The notes: generated by a model from the letters alone, not told the origin. DNA of 6,072 nucleotides from Firmicutes bacterium UBA3932 (GCA_002385825.1 DGEG01000009.1:1-6072), one strand, 5' to 3'. Counted from the stretch's first letter, positions 1 through 5,358 are shown. Program-made: numbers and translations.

Positions 1-53
1 GTGGGTCAATTTTTCCCCGGCGATTTTGGGTCAATTATATCCCGGCGGTGACA
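1..53. mobile_element. Terminal end of an IS21-family-like insertion sequence
   Basis: Two imperfect 20-base direct repeats lie at 3-22 and 28-47, each beginning GGGTCAAT and ending CCCGGCG, and the block closes with TGACA at 49-53. Read on the other strand this is TGTCACCGCCGGGATATAAT followed by repeated TTGACCC units. Multiple short repeats inside a terminus that starts with TGT are typical of IS21 (istAB) elements, and I recognise this terminus from elements in Clostridia. The transposase genes must lie to the left, outside the window, so only the outer edge is seen and neither the family nor a target duplication can be proven here. Everything from 54 on is taken as flanking host DNA. Confidence 0.68.
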
Positions 54-181
54 ATTCGGATATATTTATTCAATTAGTGTTATTCTCTGGAATTATTCTA
101 TTCTATAGCCTATTTAGCTTATTTGAACACCTAAGTGCTGCATTAGTGGGTGAGAAGGAAGGTGGAACCGATGGCCAATAA
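53..181 (+). pseudogene. Truncated C-terminal fragment of a small membrane protein, cut by the IS end
   Basis: An open frame runs from the IS boundary for 42 codons to TAA at 179-181. Its product starts NSDIFIQLVLFSGIILF, has one hydrophobic stretch of about 20 residues, and ends in a polar tail with EKEGGTDGQ. No start codon or ribosome binding site exists within the host part, and the frame runs back through the IS terminus, as expected if the insertion removed the 5' part of a gene. I do not recognise the protein. Because the frame is short and AT-rich it may also be chance, so this call is weak. Confidence 0.28.
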
Positions 182-418
182 CTATTAAATAAACATCTGT
201 TATCTTGTTCTTTCGGTAACTGAAGATGAGGGTGAGGGCGATAGCAATGTTGCTATTGACAATAACAATATATTGACCGGGTTCTTGACGCGTGTAGAGA
301 AAAGAAGAGAAATCCGACTTTTGTTACTATAGGGGGTTTCACCTTGTTAGGCACCGGTATCATCTGCTCAAACTTTAATATGCCCGAACAACGGACTTGA
401 ACCGACCGTTTTATGGCC
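182..418. other. Gene-poor scar region between the IS end and the SOS-controlled gene
   Basis: No convincing gene is present. A frame at 189-332 on the plus strand is open for 47 codons but has no good start or ribosome binding site. On the minus strand, 381-410 resembles the 3' part of a tRNA: GGTTCAAGTCC gives a T-arm-like stem and loop followed by GTTCGGGCA. However, the stem has a T-T mismatch, no CCA follows, and no matching 5' half exists. Further along the same strand is CCTAACAAGGTGAAACC (near 335-355). In my recollection motifs of this kind occur downstream of small Hol-Tox-type toxin genes in Clostridia. I treat the region as debris from earlier insertions, not as a gene. Confidence 0.4.
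241..256. repeat. 16-base palindrome ATAGCAA-TG-TTGCTAT
   Basis: Seven-base perfect arms surround a two-base centre. It lies directly before TTGACA (255-260), which resembles a -35 box reading rightward, but no good -10 box or gene follows. It could be a leftover operator of a lost gene or simply chance. Confidence 0.4.
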
Positions 419-685
419 CTACATTTTGTAGAGCTCCCACTTGCAATCTGAAATCAGGTACTTCAATTCGTAAAGCATTTCAATTCCATCGATCTTACTC
501 TGGCACAGATAAATAATTGAGCGGATCCCACCTAATTTTGACTCCGTTACGGTAATTATTTTATCTATTCGAACCTCATGATTGCGTTGTTCTTTATCTG
601 CGTATCGAAATTTATACGGAACCGGATGTTCTTTTCCTTTTGTGAATTTGACAATTGCATCAATAGGCTCTGATAGTATTTTCAT
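419..685 (-). CDS. 88-aa protein of unknown function under SOS (LexA) control
   Basis: The product begins MKILSEPIDAIVKFTKGKE and is a small soluble protein with no signal peptide or membrane segment. Alternating charged and hydrophobic stretches suggest a mostly beta fold. It ends in an aromatic-rich segment with YELKYLISDCKWELYKM. An upstream in-frame ATG at 692-694 touches the GGGAGG ribosome binding site; the ATG at 683-685 lies nine bases past GGAGG and is the better start. I recall similar 80-90-aa proteins in Clostridia and their mobile elements, often near Y-family (DinB/UvrX-like) polymerase genes, but cannot confirm this and no polymerase gene is in this window. A LexA box in its promoter makes a DNA-damage-response role likely. 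The biochemical function is unknown. No U-tract terminator follows it. Confidence 0.8.
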   Translation of the reverse strand: MKILSEPIDAIVKFTKGKEHPVPYKFRYADKEQRNHEVRIDKIITVTESKLGGIRSIIYLCQSKIDGIEMLYELKYLISDCKWELYKM

Positions 686-742
686 CCGTCGCATCCTCCC
701 ATCTTAATAATTCGTCCTTTTATTTATAATATTCGTAAATCT

Positions 743-771
743 ACCATATCAGAACATATGTTCTTTTTCAA
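743..771 (-). promoter_or_regulatory. Sigma-A promoter of the SOS-controlled gene
   Basis: Read leftward, TTGAAA (766-771) and TATGGT (743-748) are separated by exactly 17 bases. Transcription would start near 736, giving a leader of about 50 bases before the ATG at 683-685. The LexA palindrome fills most of the spacer. Confidence 0.7.
751..764. promoter_or_regulatory. LexA/DinR SOS box
   Basis: AGAACATATGTTCT is a perfect 14-base palindrome. Its core GAAC-ATAT-GTTC fits the Gram-positive SOS consensus CGAACRNRYGTTYC at 12 of 14 positions, missing only the two outermost bases. It sits between the -35 and -10 boxes, where bound LexA would block RNA polymerase. Derepression after RecA-stimulated LexA self-cleavage is the expected mode, by analogy with the family. 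Confidence 0.85.
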
Positions 772-803
772 TGGTAATTTATACCCCGGGAGGCCGTTCG
801 CAT

Positions 804-843
804 AAAAAAGCAGAGAGACTCGCCTCTGCAGCTTGTCTCTCTG
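804..843 (-). terminator. Intrinsic terminator of the NhaC-family gene
   Basis: On the minus strand, arms at 835-843 and 811-819 (CAGAGAGAC / GTCTCTCTG) form a 9-bp stem. An alternative 6-bp stem, GCAGAG / CTCTGC (824-829 with 810-815), stands directly against the U-tract. Six T residues follow (809-804). It lies about 70 bases past the antiporter stop codon and insulates the SOS-controlled gene from read-through. Confidence 0.8.
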
Positions 844-912
844 TCATCTTAGGTATTATGTTATCTTGAATCTGTCTTGCAGTATAAGTTGGCTTGTTAC
901 TGCAGTGATAGT

Positions 913-2376
913 TTATACGCTCATCGTTCCGGCTATGGTAAAAGCGATAACTGACAGGGTCATTCCCATCGCTCCATAAGGCAGCTGCGTAATGGCGTGA
1001 CGGAAGTTATCGCATCCGCAGGCAGAGGATGTAAGAATTGTGGCATCCGAGTAGAAGCAAATATGGCTGCCCCAAACACCTGCAGAACAAACGGCTCCCA
1101 CCGCGATGAACGGATTTGCTCCCAGCGCTGTGGCAAGGGGGATAACGATAGGCATAGCGATGACATACATACCCCAACTGATACCCATAACAAACTCTGT
1201 AATGCCGAAGGTGATAAAGATTACCAAGGGCAGCATGGCAGGTGACATGAACCGCATACCTACATCGATTACGAAATCAATAAATGCAATCTGGTCGCAA
1301 GCTGAGGCGAAGAAGTATGCTAAAACTACCATGAACAGCGGGAATAGCATGTTCTTGATACCTTTGATAAACAGGTCCATATATTCTTCCGGGCTCATAA
1401 TTCCTGTGCCTACGTAGTAGATGAAAATGAAGGCGCAGGTAGTAATAACACCCTTCTGCATATCCACTTCGAAAAAGATCGTTGCCGCCACCAGACAGAT
1501 GATTGGAAGGAAGAAGGTGGCCAGCTTTGGATTCTCGGGCACGTAAAAATCTTCGCCCGCTCTCATGTCGATTTTCTCCGATCCCGGAGGAGCCAGTTGT
1601 CCTGTTTCAGCTACGCGTTGATACGCTCTCTTCATAGGCCCTACTTTCGGTACGATGCCTATAACGACCAGAAGGGTGATTGTCATGGCAGCCCATGCGT
1701 AGAAGTTGTACGGAATCGTTTTAATAAAGTAGATGACTCCCTGTCCATCCGGCGCCAGACCGTGCTGCTCCATCAGATTTCCTATGAAGATCGCCCAGGT
1801 GGAGATCGGTACCAGCACGCATATGGGAGCGGCTGTAGAGTCTACCACATAGGCCAGCATTTCACGAGGTTGTTTATATCTGTCTGTTATAGGCGTCATG
1901 GAAGCGCCGAGGGTAAGGCAGGCCAGATAGTCGTCAATAAACATTACCACCGCCAGGATATAAGTCCAAACCAATGCGGCTCTTCCCGTCTTGGCCCGTT
2001 TGGAAACCCAGTCTCCGAAGGCAAAGGCACCGCCGGCTTTCTCAATGAGCGCAATGATGCTTCCCATCAGTCCGCATACGATGAACAGCCACGCGATATC
2101 TTCATCCATCATAATCTCCAGAAAGGCATCGCTTAAAGGAGAGAAGAATCCCCCTTTGTGGGCCATCAGAAAGCCCAGGAGTCCTCCCAACATCAACGAT
2201 TCTAGAATCCGCTTTGTATAAAAGACATAAAATAAAAGAAACGCCGCGGGACATACGCTTATAATGCCGAACTCTTCCCCATAATCAGGCGAAAGAGCAA
2301 TTACAATAATGAAGAACACGATCACAATCCCATATGTCTTCATTATTCTTGAATAGCCCTCATATTTTGAGTTCAT
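913..2376 (-). CDS. nhaC: NhaC-family Na+/H+ antiporter
   Basis: This 487-aa cytoplasmic-membrane protein is predicted to exchange external H+ for internal Na+, possibly coupled to an organic acid as in the malate/lactate member MleN. It has about a dozen hydrophobic segments, the first at residues 13-29. Family hallmarks are FIDDY (146-150), the polar stretch PITDRYKQPRE (162-172), DSTAAPICVLVPISTW (179-194), and the C-terminal GSHICFYSDATILTSS (436-451), an intramembrane polar motif of the family. A cytoplasmic or external loop spans about 245-285. Length matches the family. The start ATG at 2374-2376 is preceded by GAGGAGGA (2387-2394). It stands alone, with its own promoter (2485-2513), a structured leader and a terminator. 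The family is secure; the exact substrate is not, because NhaC-type proteins in Clostridia are functionally diverse. Confidence 0.9.
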   Translation of the reverse strand: MNSKYEGYSRIMKTYGIVIVFFIIVIALSPDYGEEFGIISVCPAAFLLFYVFYTKRILESLMLGGLLGFLMAHKGGFFSPLSDAFLEIMMDEDIAWLFIVCGLMGSIIALIEKAGGAFAFGDWVSKRAKTGRAALVWTYILAVVMFIDDYLACLTLGASMTPITDRYKQPREMLAYVVDSTAAPICVLVPISTWAIFIGNLMEQHGLAPDGQGVIYFIKTIPYNFYAWAAMTITLLVVIGIVPKVGPMKRAYQRVAETGQLAPPGSEKIDMRAGEDFYVPENPKLATFFLPIICLVAATIFFEVDMQKGVITTCAFIFIYYVGTGIMSPEEYMDLFIKGIKNMLFPLFMVVLAYFFASACDQIAFIDFVIDVGMRFMSPAMLPLVIFITFGITEFVMGISWGMYVIAMPIVIPLATALGANPFIAVGAVCSAGVWGSHICFYSDATILTSSACGCDNFRHAITQLPYGAMGMTLSVIAFTIAGTMSV

Positions 2377-2405
2377 GATTATGTAATCCTCCTCATTTCA
2401 TATTT

Positions 2406-2447
2406 CGTCCTTGCGAAAAAATATCACCTCCCCATCGCCACAGGACA
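2406..2447 (-). promoter_or_regulatory. Structured mRNA leader of the antiporter gene with an unused Shine-Dalgarno sequence
   Basis: In the transcript, 2442-2447 pairs with 2406-2411 (UGUCCU with AGGACG) and 2435-2438 with 2413-2416 (GCGA with UCGC). The loop holds GGGGAGGUGAU, which includes the perfect anti-16S match GGAGGTGAT at 2423-2431. No start codon follows at usable distance; the nearest ATG begins only a two-codon frame. The true start lies about 47 bases downstream of this sequence and has its own site. It may be a ribosome standby site, a regulatory leader, or an ion-responsive RNA. The stem is visible in the sequence; its function is inferred. Confidence 0.45.
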
Positions 2448-2484
2448 TAAAAACTGTATGCAGATTTCATGCCTAAGTAAGGTC

Positions 2485-2513
2485 ATTATGGCACATTAGT
2501 CTGAAACTTTCAA
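2485..2513 (-). promoter_or_regulatory. nhaC: Sigma-A promoter of the NhaC-family gene
   Basis: Read leftward, TTGAAA (2508-2513) and CATAAT (2485-2490) are 17 bases apart. Transcription would start near 2478, giving a leader of about 100 bases. The dyad TGAAA-G-TTTCA (2502-2512) overlaps the -35 box and could be a small operator. Confidence 0.7.
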
Positions 2514-2822
2514 ATATTTAATTAATTTTATGTGCTAAAAATAAAATGAAGACTGCAATTGACACGTTTTTATGATTAAATAAAATAAATTATTCCTTTT
2601 TACTGGAAATAATAATACATTTTTGGGATCGTTAGTAAATAAACGAGGGAAATATTCTCAATTGTGATATGTCAATGTCCGTTTCTAAATTCGTAAGCTT
2701 TTTCTCATTTCTCATAATTGACAAATTTCGATTTTTTTCTTGTTCTCTTAAATGTTTTTTTGCTCGTATTGTTATTGAAATAACAATACGAGCAATTCCC
2801 GGCGGGAAAACAGCTTATAGCG
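2514..2822. other. AT-rich intergenic region
   Basis: No gene is supported here. The stretch is strongly AT-rich, and its plus strand is pyrimidine-rich between about 2697 and 2760, with several T runs. A rightward promoter-like pair, TTGACA (2559-2564) and TAAAAT (2581-2586) spaced by 16, has no gene after it. The region also holds the long inverted repeat at 2760-2795 and a small 6-bp dyad TTCCCG-G-CGGGAA (2796-2808). Confidence 0.6.
2760..2795. repeat. Perfect 17-bp inverted repeat with a 2-base centre
   Basis: The left arm TTGCTCGTATTGTTATT (2760-2776) is matched without error by 2779-2795. In RNA it would form a long hairpin just after the stop of the 61-aa gene. Read from that gene the hairpin is followed by A residues, not U; the T run (2754-2761) lies on the wrong side for a normal terminator on either strand. 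It may mark the 3' end of the small gene's mRNA, be a protein-binding site, or be a mobile-element relic. Confidence 0.8.
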
Positions 2823-3008
2823 TCAGCGAATCTCGCCAAGAAACTGCTGAAGCCTGCGCGCCTGTTTTGCTTCCTCTTCTGCCGCTTCTTTGAAAAAGGA
2901 TTGAAGATTTTCGTCCTTCATCTCCCGGGTATAGTGCATAAAATCTCTTACTTTTTCTTGCGTATCCAGCAGCGCTTTTTTCAATATATCTTCGGTGGTC
3001 ATATCCAT
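2823..3008 (-). CDS. 61-aa alpha-helical protein of unknown function
   Basis: The product starts MDMTTEDILKKALLDTQEK and is rich in Glu, Lys, Ala and Gln. It looks like two amphipathic helices (about residues 5-28 and 32-58) joined near the REMKDEN turn, in the manner of very short ferritin-like or helical-hairpin proteins. The C-terminal half contains FFKEAAEEEAKQARRLQQF. No signal peptide or membrane segment is present. AGGAGGAG precedes the ATG (3006-3008) with about ten bases of spacing, which supports this frame over an overlapping frame on the same strand. It lies downstream of the oxidoreductase gene but past that gene's terminator, so it probably has its own promoter, which I could not identify with confidence. 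The family is not recognised. Confidence 0.72.
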   Translation of the reverse strand: MDMTTEDILKKALLDTQEKVRDFMHYTREMKDENLQSFFKEAAEEEAKQARRLQQFLGEIR

Positions 3009-3090
3009 AAGATCGGCTCCTCCTGAAAATGTAGAATTTGTTTTGCATTGTTATGTTTTACAGTACGTATAAATCTATTCGTAAATTTAA

Positions 3091-3121
3091 AATAAAAAAG
3101 GAGCCTTCAATAAGCTCCTTT
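3091..3121 (-). terminator. Intrinsic terminator of the FAD-dependent oxidoreductase gene
   Basis: On the minus strand AAAGGAGC (3114-3121) pairs with GCTCCTTT (3097-3104) across a nine-base loop. T residues then continue (TTTATTTT), overlapping the end of the stem. It lies about 40 bases past the oxidoreductase stop codon. Confidence 0.85.
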
Positions 3122-3158
3122 CATGCATAATGATAGATTCCCTTTCTGACGCTGCCGC

Positions 3159-4535
3159 TCAGTATTTTTCCGCCAAAGTTCTGGCAGCAAGGACACCGCT
3201 TGCCGAAGCCTGCGATAAAGAGTGAGTAACCCCGGAACCGTCTCCTAAAACGTAAAGCCCTTTTATCTTCGTCTCCAGGTTTTCGTCCACTTCAACCTTT
3301 GAGTTGTAGAACTTGACTTCCACACCGTAGAGCAGCGTGTCCTCGTTTGCTGTTCCCGGAGCGATCTTGTCCAATGCGTAGATCATCTCGATGATGTTGT
3401 CCAGTTGTCTCTTGGGGATGACCAGAGACAAATCGCCGGGCGTAGCCTGCAGGGTAGGCCTGGTAAAGCATTTTTCCATTCTGCGCTTACTGCTCCTTCT
3501 TCCCTTTACAAGATCTCCGAACCTCTGCAGAAGTACCCCGCCTCCCAGCATATTAGAAAGTCTGGCTATGGATTCCCCGTAACCGTTGCTGTCCTTGAAA
3601 GGCTCCGTAAATTTATTGGATACCAATAGGGCGAAGTTGGTGTTCTCAGTATGCATCGAGGGATCCGAATAGCTGTGGCCGTTTACGGTAACTATGCCGT
3701 TAGTATTCTCCGCAACTACTTCCCCGTAGGGATTCATGCAGAAAGTTCTTACCAAATCGTTGTACTTATCTGTTTTATATACAAGCTTGCTCTCGTAAAC
3801 CTGATCCGTAATATGCTTGAAAATAACGGCGGGAAGTTCTACGCGAACGCCGATATCCACCCGGTTTCGAGTCAGGTGCAGTCCCAACTTCTCACAGGTC
3901 TCGGACAGCCATTTTGAACCTGAACGGCCGGCAGCAAGCACAAGATGTTTGCAGGAATACCTTTCCCCTTTATTCGTTATTACGGTAAAGCCTCCGTCAA
4001 GGGTCTCAACATCCGTAACCTCGGTATGAAAGAGCATCTCTACCTTGCTCTTTGAATATTCATAGATATTTTCCAGGATCTTTATGTTTCGATCCGTTCC
4101 CAAATGTCTGACCTTCGCATCGAGCAGATGGAGATTGTTTTGCAACGCAACCCTTTTTAAGTCGGAATTGGCCGTGGAGTATAGCTTAGCTTCAGAGCCG
4201 CCCATTTCGCATAGCACCTTATCTACATACTCCATCAACTCCATGGCTTTTTTGGTGCCTACATAAGAATGCAGTTCGCCTCCGAATTGCGTGGTTATAT
4301 TGTATTTGCCGTCAGACAGAGTTCCGGCGCCGCCATATCCGTTCATGATATGACAGGGGGAACACTTGATGCAGGTCGGAGTCCGGCCTGCTTTGATGGG
4401 GCAATTTCTGTGGAACAGATCCCCGCCTTTTTCAATCATTAATATTTTTGCATCAACATTTAATTTTGTAAGCTCGTAGGACATGAACACCCCGCTGGCG
4501 CCCGCCCCTACGATTATGATATCGTATTTACTCAT
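3159..4535 (-). CDS. FAD-dependent oxidoreductase, COG2509-like
   Basis: This 458-aa cytosolic flavoprotein has an N-terminal Rossmann dinucleotide-binding motif, GAGASG (residues 10-15), with the acidic E35 at the end of the second strand (ILMIEKG). The C-terminal FAD motif is GLYVLGDGSGVTHSLSQASA (ending about residue 446). Between them, after the first strand pair, is a cysteine cluster with C45, C55, C58 and C61 (CIKCSPC), followed by NGYGGAGTLSDGKYN. This layout is characteristic of the uncharacterised FAD-dependent dehydrogenases of COG2509, whose substrate is not established. The start ATG (4533-4535) is six bases past GGAGG. It has its own promoter and terminator, so it is probably monocistronic, and is divergent from the 57-aa membrane protein gene. 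Confidence 0.85.
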   Translation of the reverse strand: MSKYDIIIVGAGASGVFMSYELTKLNVDAKILMIEKGGDLFHRNCPIKAGRTPTCIKCSPCHIMNGYGGAGTLSDGKYNITTQFGGELHSYVGTKKAMELMEYVDKVLCEMGGSEAKLYSTANSDLKRVALQNNLHLLDAKVRHLGTDRNIKILENIYEYSKSKVEMLFHTEVTDVETLDGGFTVITNKGERYSCKHLVLAAGRSGSKWLSETCEKLGLHLTRNRVDIGVRVELPAVIFKHITDQVYESKLVYKTDKYNDLVRTFCMNPYGEVVAENTNGIVTVNGHSYSDPSMHTENTNFALLVSNKFTEPFKDSNGYGESIARLSNMLGGGVLLQRFGDLVKGRRSSKRRMEKCFTRPTLQATPGDLSLVIPKRQLDNIIEMIYALDKIAPGTANEDTLLYGVEVKFYNSKVEVDENLETKIKGLYVLGDGSGVTHSLSQASASGVLAARTLAEKY

Positions 4536-4564
4536 CTATGACCTCCGAATATAATTACATGTGT

Positions 4565-4593
4565 ATTATATAGGAATCGTTTCTTCCCTTCAA
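4565..4593 (-). promoter_or_regulatory. Sigma-A promoter of the oxidoreductase gene
   Basis: Read leftward, TTGAAG (4588-4593) and a perfect TATAAT (4565-4570) are spaced by 17 bases. Transcription would start near 4558, leaving a short leader of about 22 bases that carries the GGAGG site. Confidence 0.8.
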
Positions 4594-4647
4594 CGTCAAG
4601 TTATGATAATATGATTGGCAGAGCTTATGATAGGAGGGATCTTGGCT

Positions 4648-4821
4648 ATGATTTCGAAGAAGAGACAATATTTGCTCATAGGACTCTTTTTTGTTGTACT
4701 CACCATATTGACTGCCATATCTTTTTTCCAAAGCGGTTTTGAAAAAAGAAACGCTATCTATGCAGTCATCTGCGCTTTTCTTGCAGTTATCTTCCTGAAA
4801 AATGCATTTTCAAACCAATGA
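4648..4821 (+). CDS. 57-aa two-pass membrane protein of unknown function
   Basis: The product starts MISKKRQYLLIGLFFVVLTI. It has two hydrophobic segments (about residues 8-27 and 36-53) joined by a short loop containing SGFEKRN, and ends NAFSNQ. The positively charged N-terminus suggests both ends face the cytoplasm. The ATG at 4648-4650 is chosen because AGGAGGG (4632-4638) stands nine bases before it; an in-frame TTG further upstream has no ribosome binding site. This is the only plus-strand gene in the window, divergent from the oxidoreductase gene across 112 bases. A weak promoter may lie around 4580-4607 (TTTCTT, TATGAT). The family is not recognised. Confidence 0.72.
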   Translation: MISKKRQYLLIGLFFVVLTILTAISFFQSGFEKRNAIYAVICAFLAVIFLKNAFSNQ

Positions 4822-4870
4822 AATCCAATAAGATAGATATGCCGGCAGGCTTTATTCCGGCTTATTCCCG

Positions 4871-4910
4871 AACAAAAGCAAAGCCCGCTGCGAGCGGGCT
4901 TTGTCTGTTT
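4871..4910. terminator. Bidirectional terminator between convergent genes
   Basis: CAAAGCCCGCT (4879-4889) and AGCGGGCTTTG (4893-4903) form a perfect 11-bp stem with a GCG loop. T-rich tracts follow on both sides (TCTGTTT rightward, CTTTTGTT leftward). It stops the 57-aa gene from the left and the DUF1292 gene from the right. A weaker dyad, GCCGG / CCGGC (4841-4861), precedes it. Confidence 0.9.
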
Positions 4911-4921
4911 CCTCCGAGGAA

Positions 4922-5260
4922 TTATTCTTCTTCCTCTTCTAATTCCCTTTCACATCCTGTGATTTCTTCAAACACTGCACAAACTCTTTCGTACTCTTCG
5001 TCGTCTTCGATGTCGATGAGCTCACAATCGTTCTCGTCGTCATCCAGTTCCCTATATCCGTAAAGGTAAACTTCGTCGGAACCGTCTGTTGCAAACAGGG
5101 CAATGTATTCCTTGCCGTCGACATCGAATACACCCATGACCTCACATTCTACCTCATGCCCGTCGTCAAATTCCAAAGTCATGATTTCGATTTCTTCGTC
5201 GGGCCCGCAATCGCAACCATCGCCGCAGCAGTTTGAGGCATATTTTTCTTTGTCTGCCAT
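4922..5260 (-). CDS. DUF1292 family protein (YrzB-like) with cysteine-rich N-terminus
   Basis: This 112-aa, extremely acidic protein has a DUF1292 domain (about residues 26-98) with the family pattern MTLEFDDGHEVECEVMGVF, then DGKEYIALF and VYLYGYRE. Its role is unknown; in many Firmicutes a relative is encoded beside ruvX and alaS, unlike here. Before the domain is a short cysteine-rich head, NCCGDGCDCGP (C11, C12, C16, C18), which could bind metal or just be a variable tail. The C-terminus is a run of Glu encoded by GAA/GAG repeats (4922-4940). AGGAGG lies eight bases before the ATG at 5258-5260. It is 78 bases downstream of uvrC and may be partly co-transcribed with it; a possible own promoter lies at 5330-5358. 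Confidence 0.88.
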   Translation of the reverse strand: MADKEKYASNCCGDGCDCGPDEEIEIMTLEFDDGHEVECEVMGVFDVDGKEYIALFATDGSDEVYLYGYRELDDDENDCELIDIEDDEEYERVCAVFEEITGCERELEEEEE

Positions 5261-5291
5261 GTGAATATCCTCCTAAAAATATGAGCTTAAT

Positions 5292-5322
5292 TAATTGGGT
5301 TCCATATTAAGGTACCCAATTA
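5292..5322 (-). repeat. Imperfect inverted repeat after uvrC, weak terminator or attenuator
   Basis: TAATTGGGT (5292-5300) and ACCCAATTA (5314-5322) pair perfectly. After one mismatch two more pairs (CC/GG) extend the stem inward. No U-tract follows, so full termination is doubtful; it may reduce read-through from uvrC into the DUF1292 gene or protect the mRNA end. Confidence 0.5.
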
Positions 5323-5329
5323 TATGCTT

Positions 5330-5358
5330 ACTATAACATCAACCTTCATTTTTCACAA
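5330..5358 (-). promoter_or_regulatory. Possible promoter of the DUF1292 gene inside the uvrC 3' end
   Basis: Read leftward, TTGTGA (5353-5358) and TATAGT (5330-5335) are 17 bases apart. A further TATAAT (5319-5324) lacks a good -35 box. The -35 box lies within the last codons of uvrC. Confidence 0.38.

Noticed and set aside
381..410. Functional tRNA gene on the minus strand
   Set aside because: Only a T-arm-like half is present, with a stem mismatch, no CCA and no matching D-arm or anticodon arm; the 5' part would fall in the 88-aa gene.
1597..2136. 179-codon plus-strand open frame inside the antiporter gene
   Set aside because: It lies antisense to a well-supported membrane-protein gene, has no good ribosome binding site and an unstructured composition; it is a shadow frame.
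2760..2795. Standard intrinsic terminator
   Set aside because: The stem is excellent but there is no T run on the 3' side in either reading direction.
2669..2893. 74-codon plus-strand open frame and an upstream TTGACA-TAAAAT promoter-like pair (2559-2586)
   Set aside because: The frame crosses the inverted repeat and the end of the 61-aa gene, has no ribosome binding site, and its hydrophobic start merely reflects the T-rich tract. The promoter-like pair is expected by chance in AT-rich DNA.
2815..3048. Longer minus-strand frame overlapping the 61-aa gene
   Set aside because: Its start lies upstream of the AGGAGGAG site, which is spaced for the 61-aa frame, and its product is rich in Arg, Ser and Tyr with no coherent pattern.
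4615..4647. Upstream TTG start for the 57-aa membrane protein
   Set aside because: It has no ribosome binding site and would translate through the AGGAGGG that serves the ATG at 4648.
4818..5063. Plus-strand frame with a long poly-Ser stretch
   Set aside because: It is the antisense reading of the GAA/GAC-rich acidic DUF1292 gene and crosses a strong terminator.
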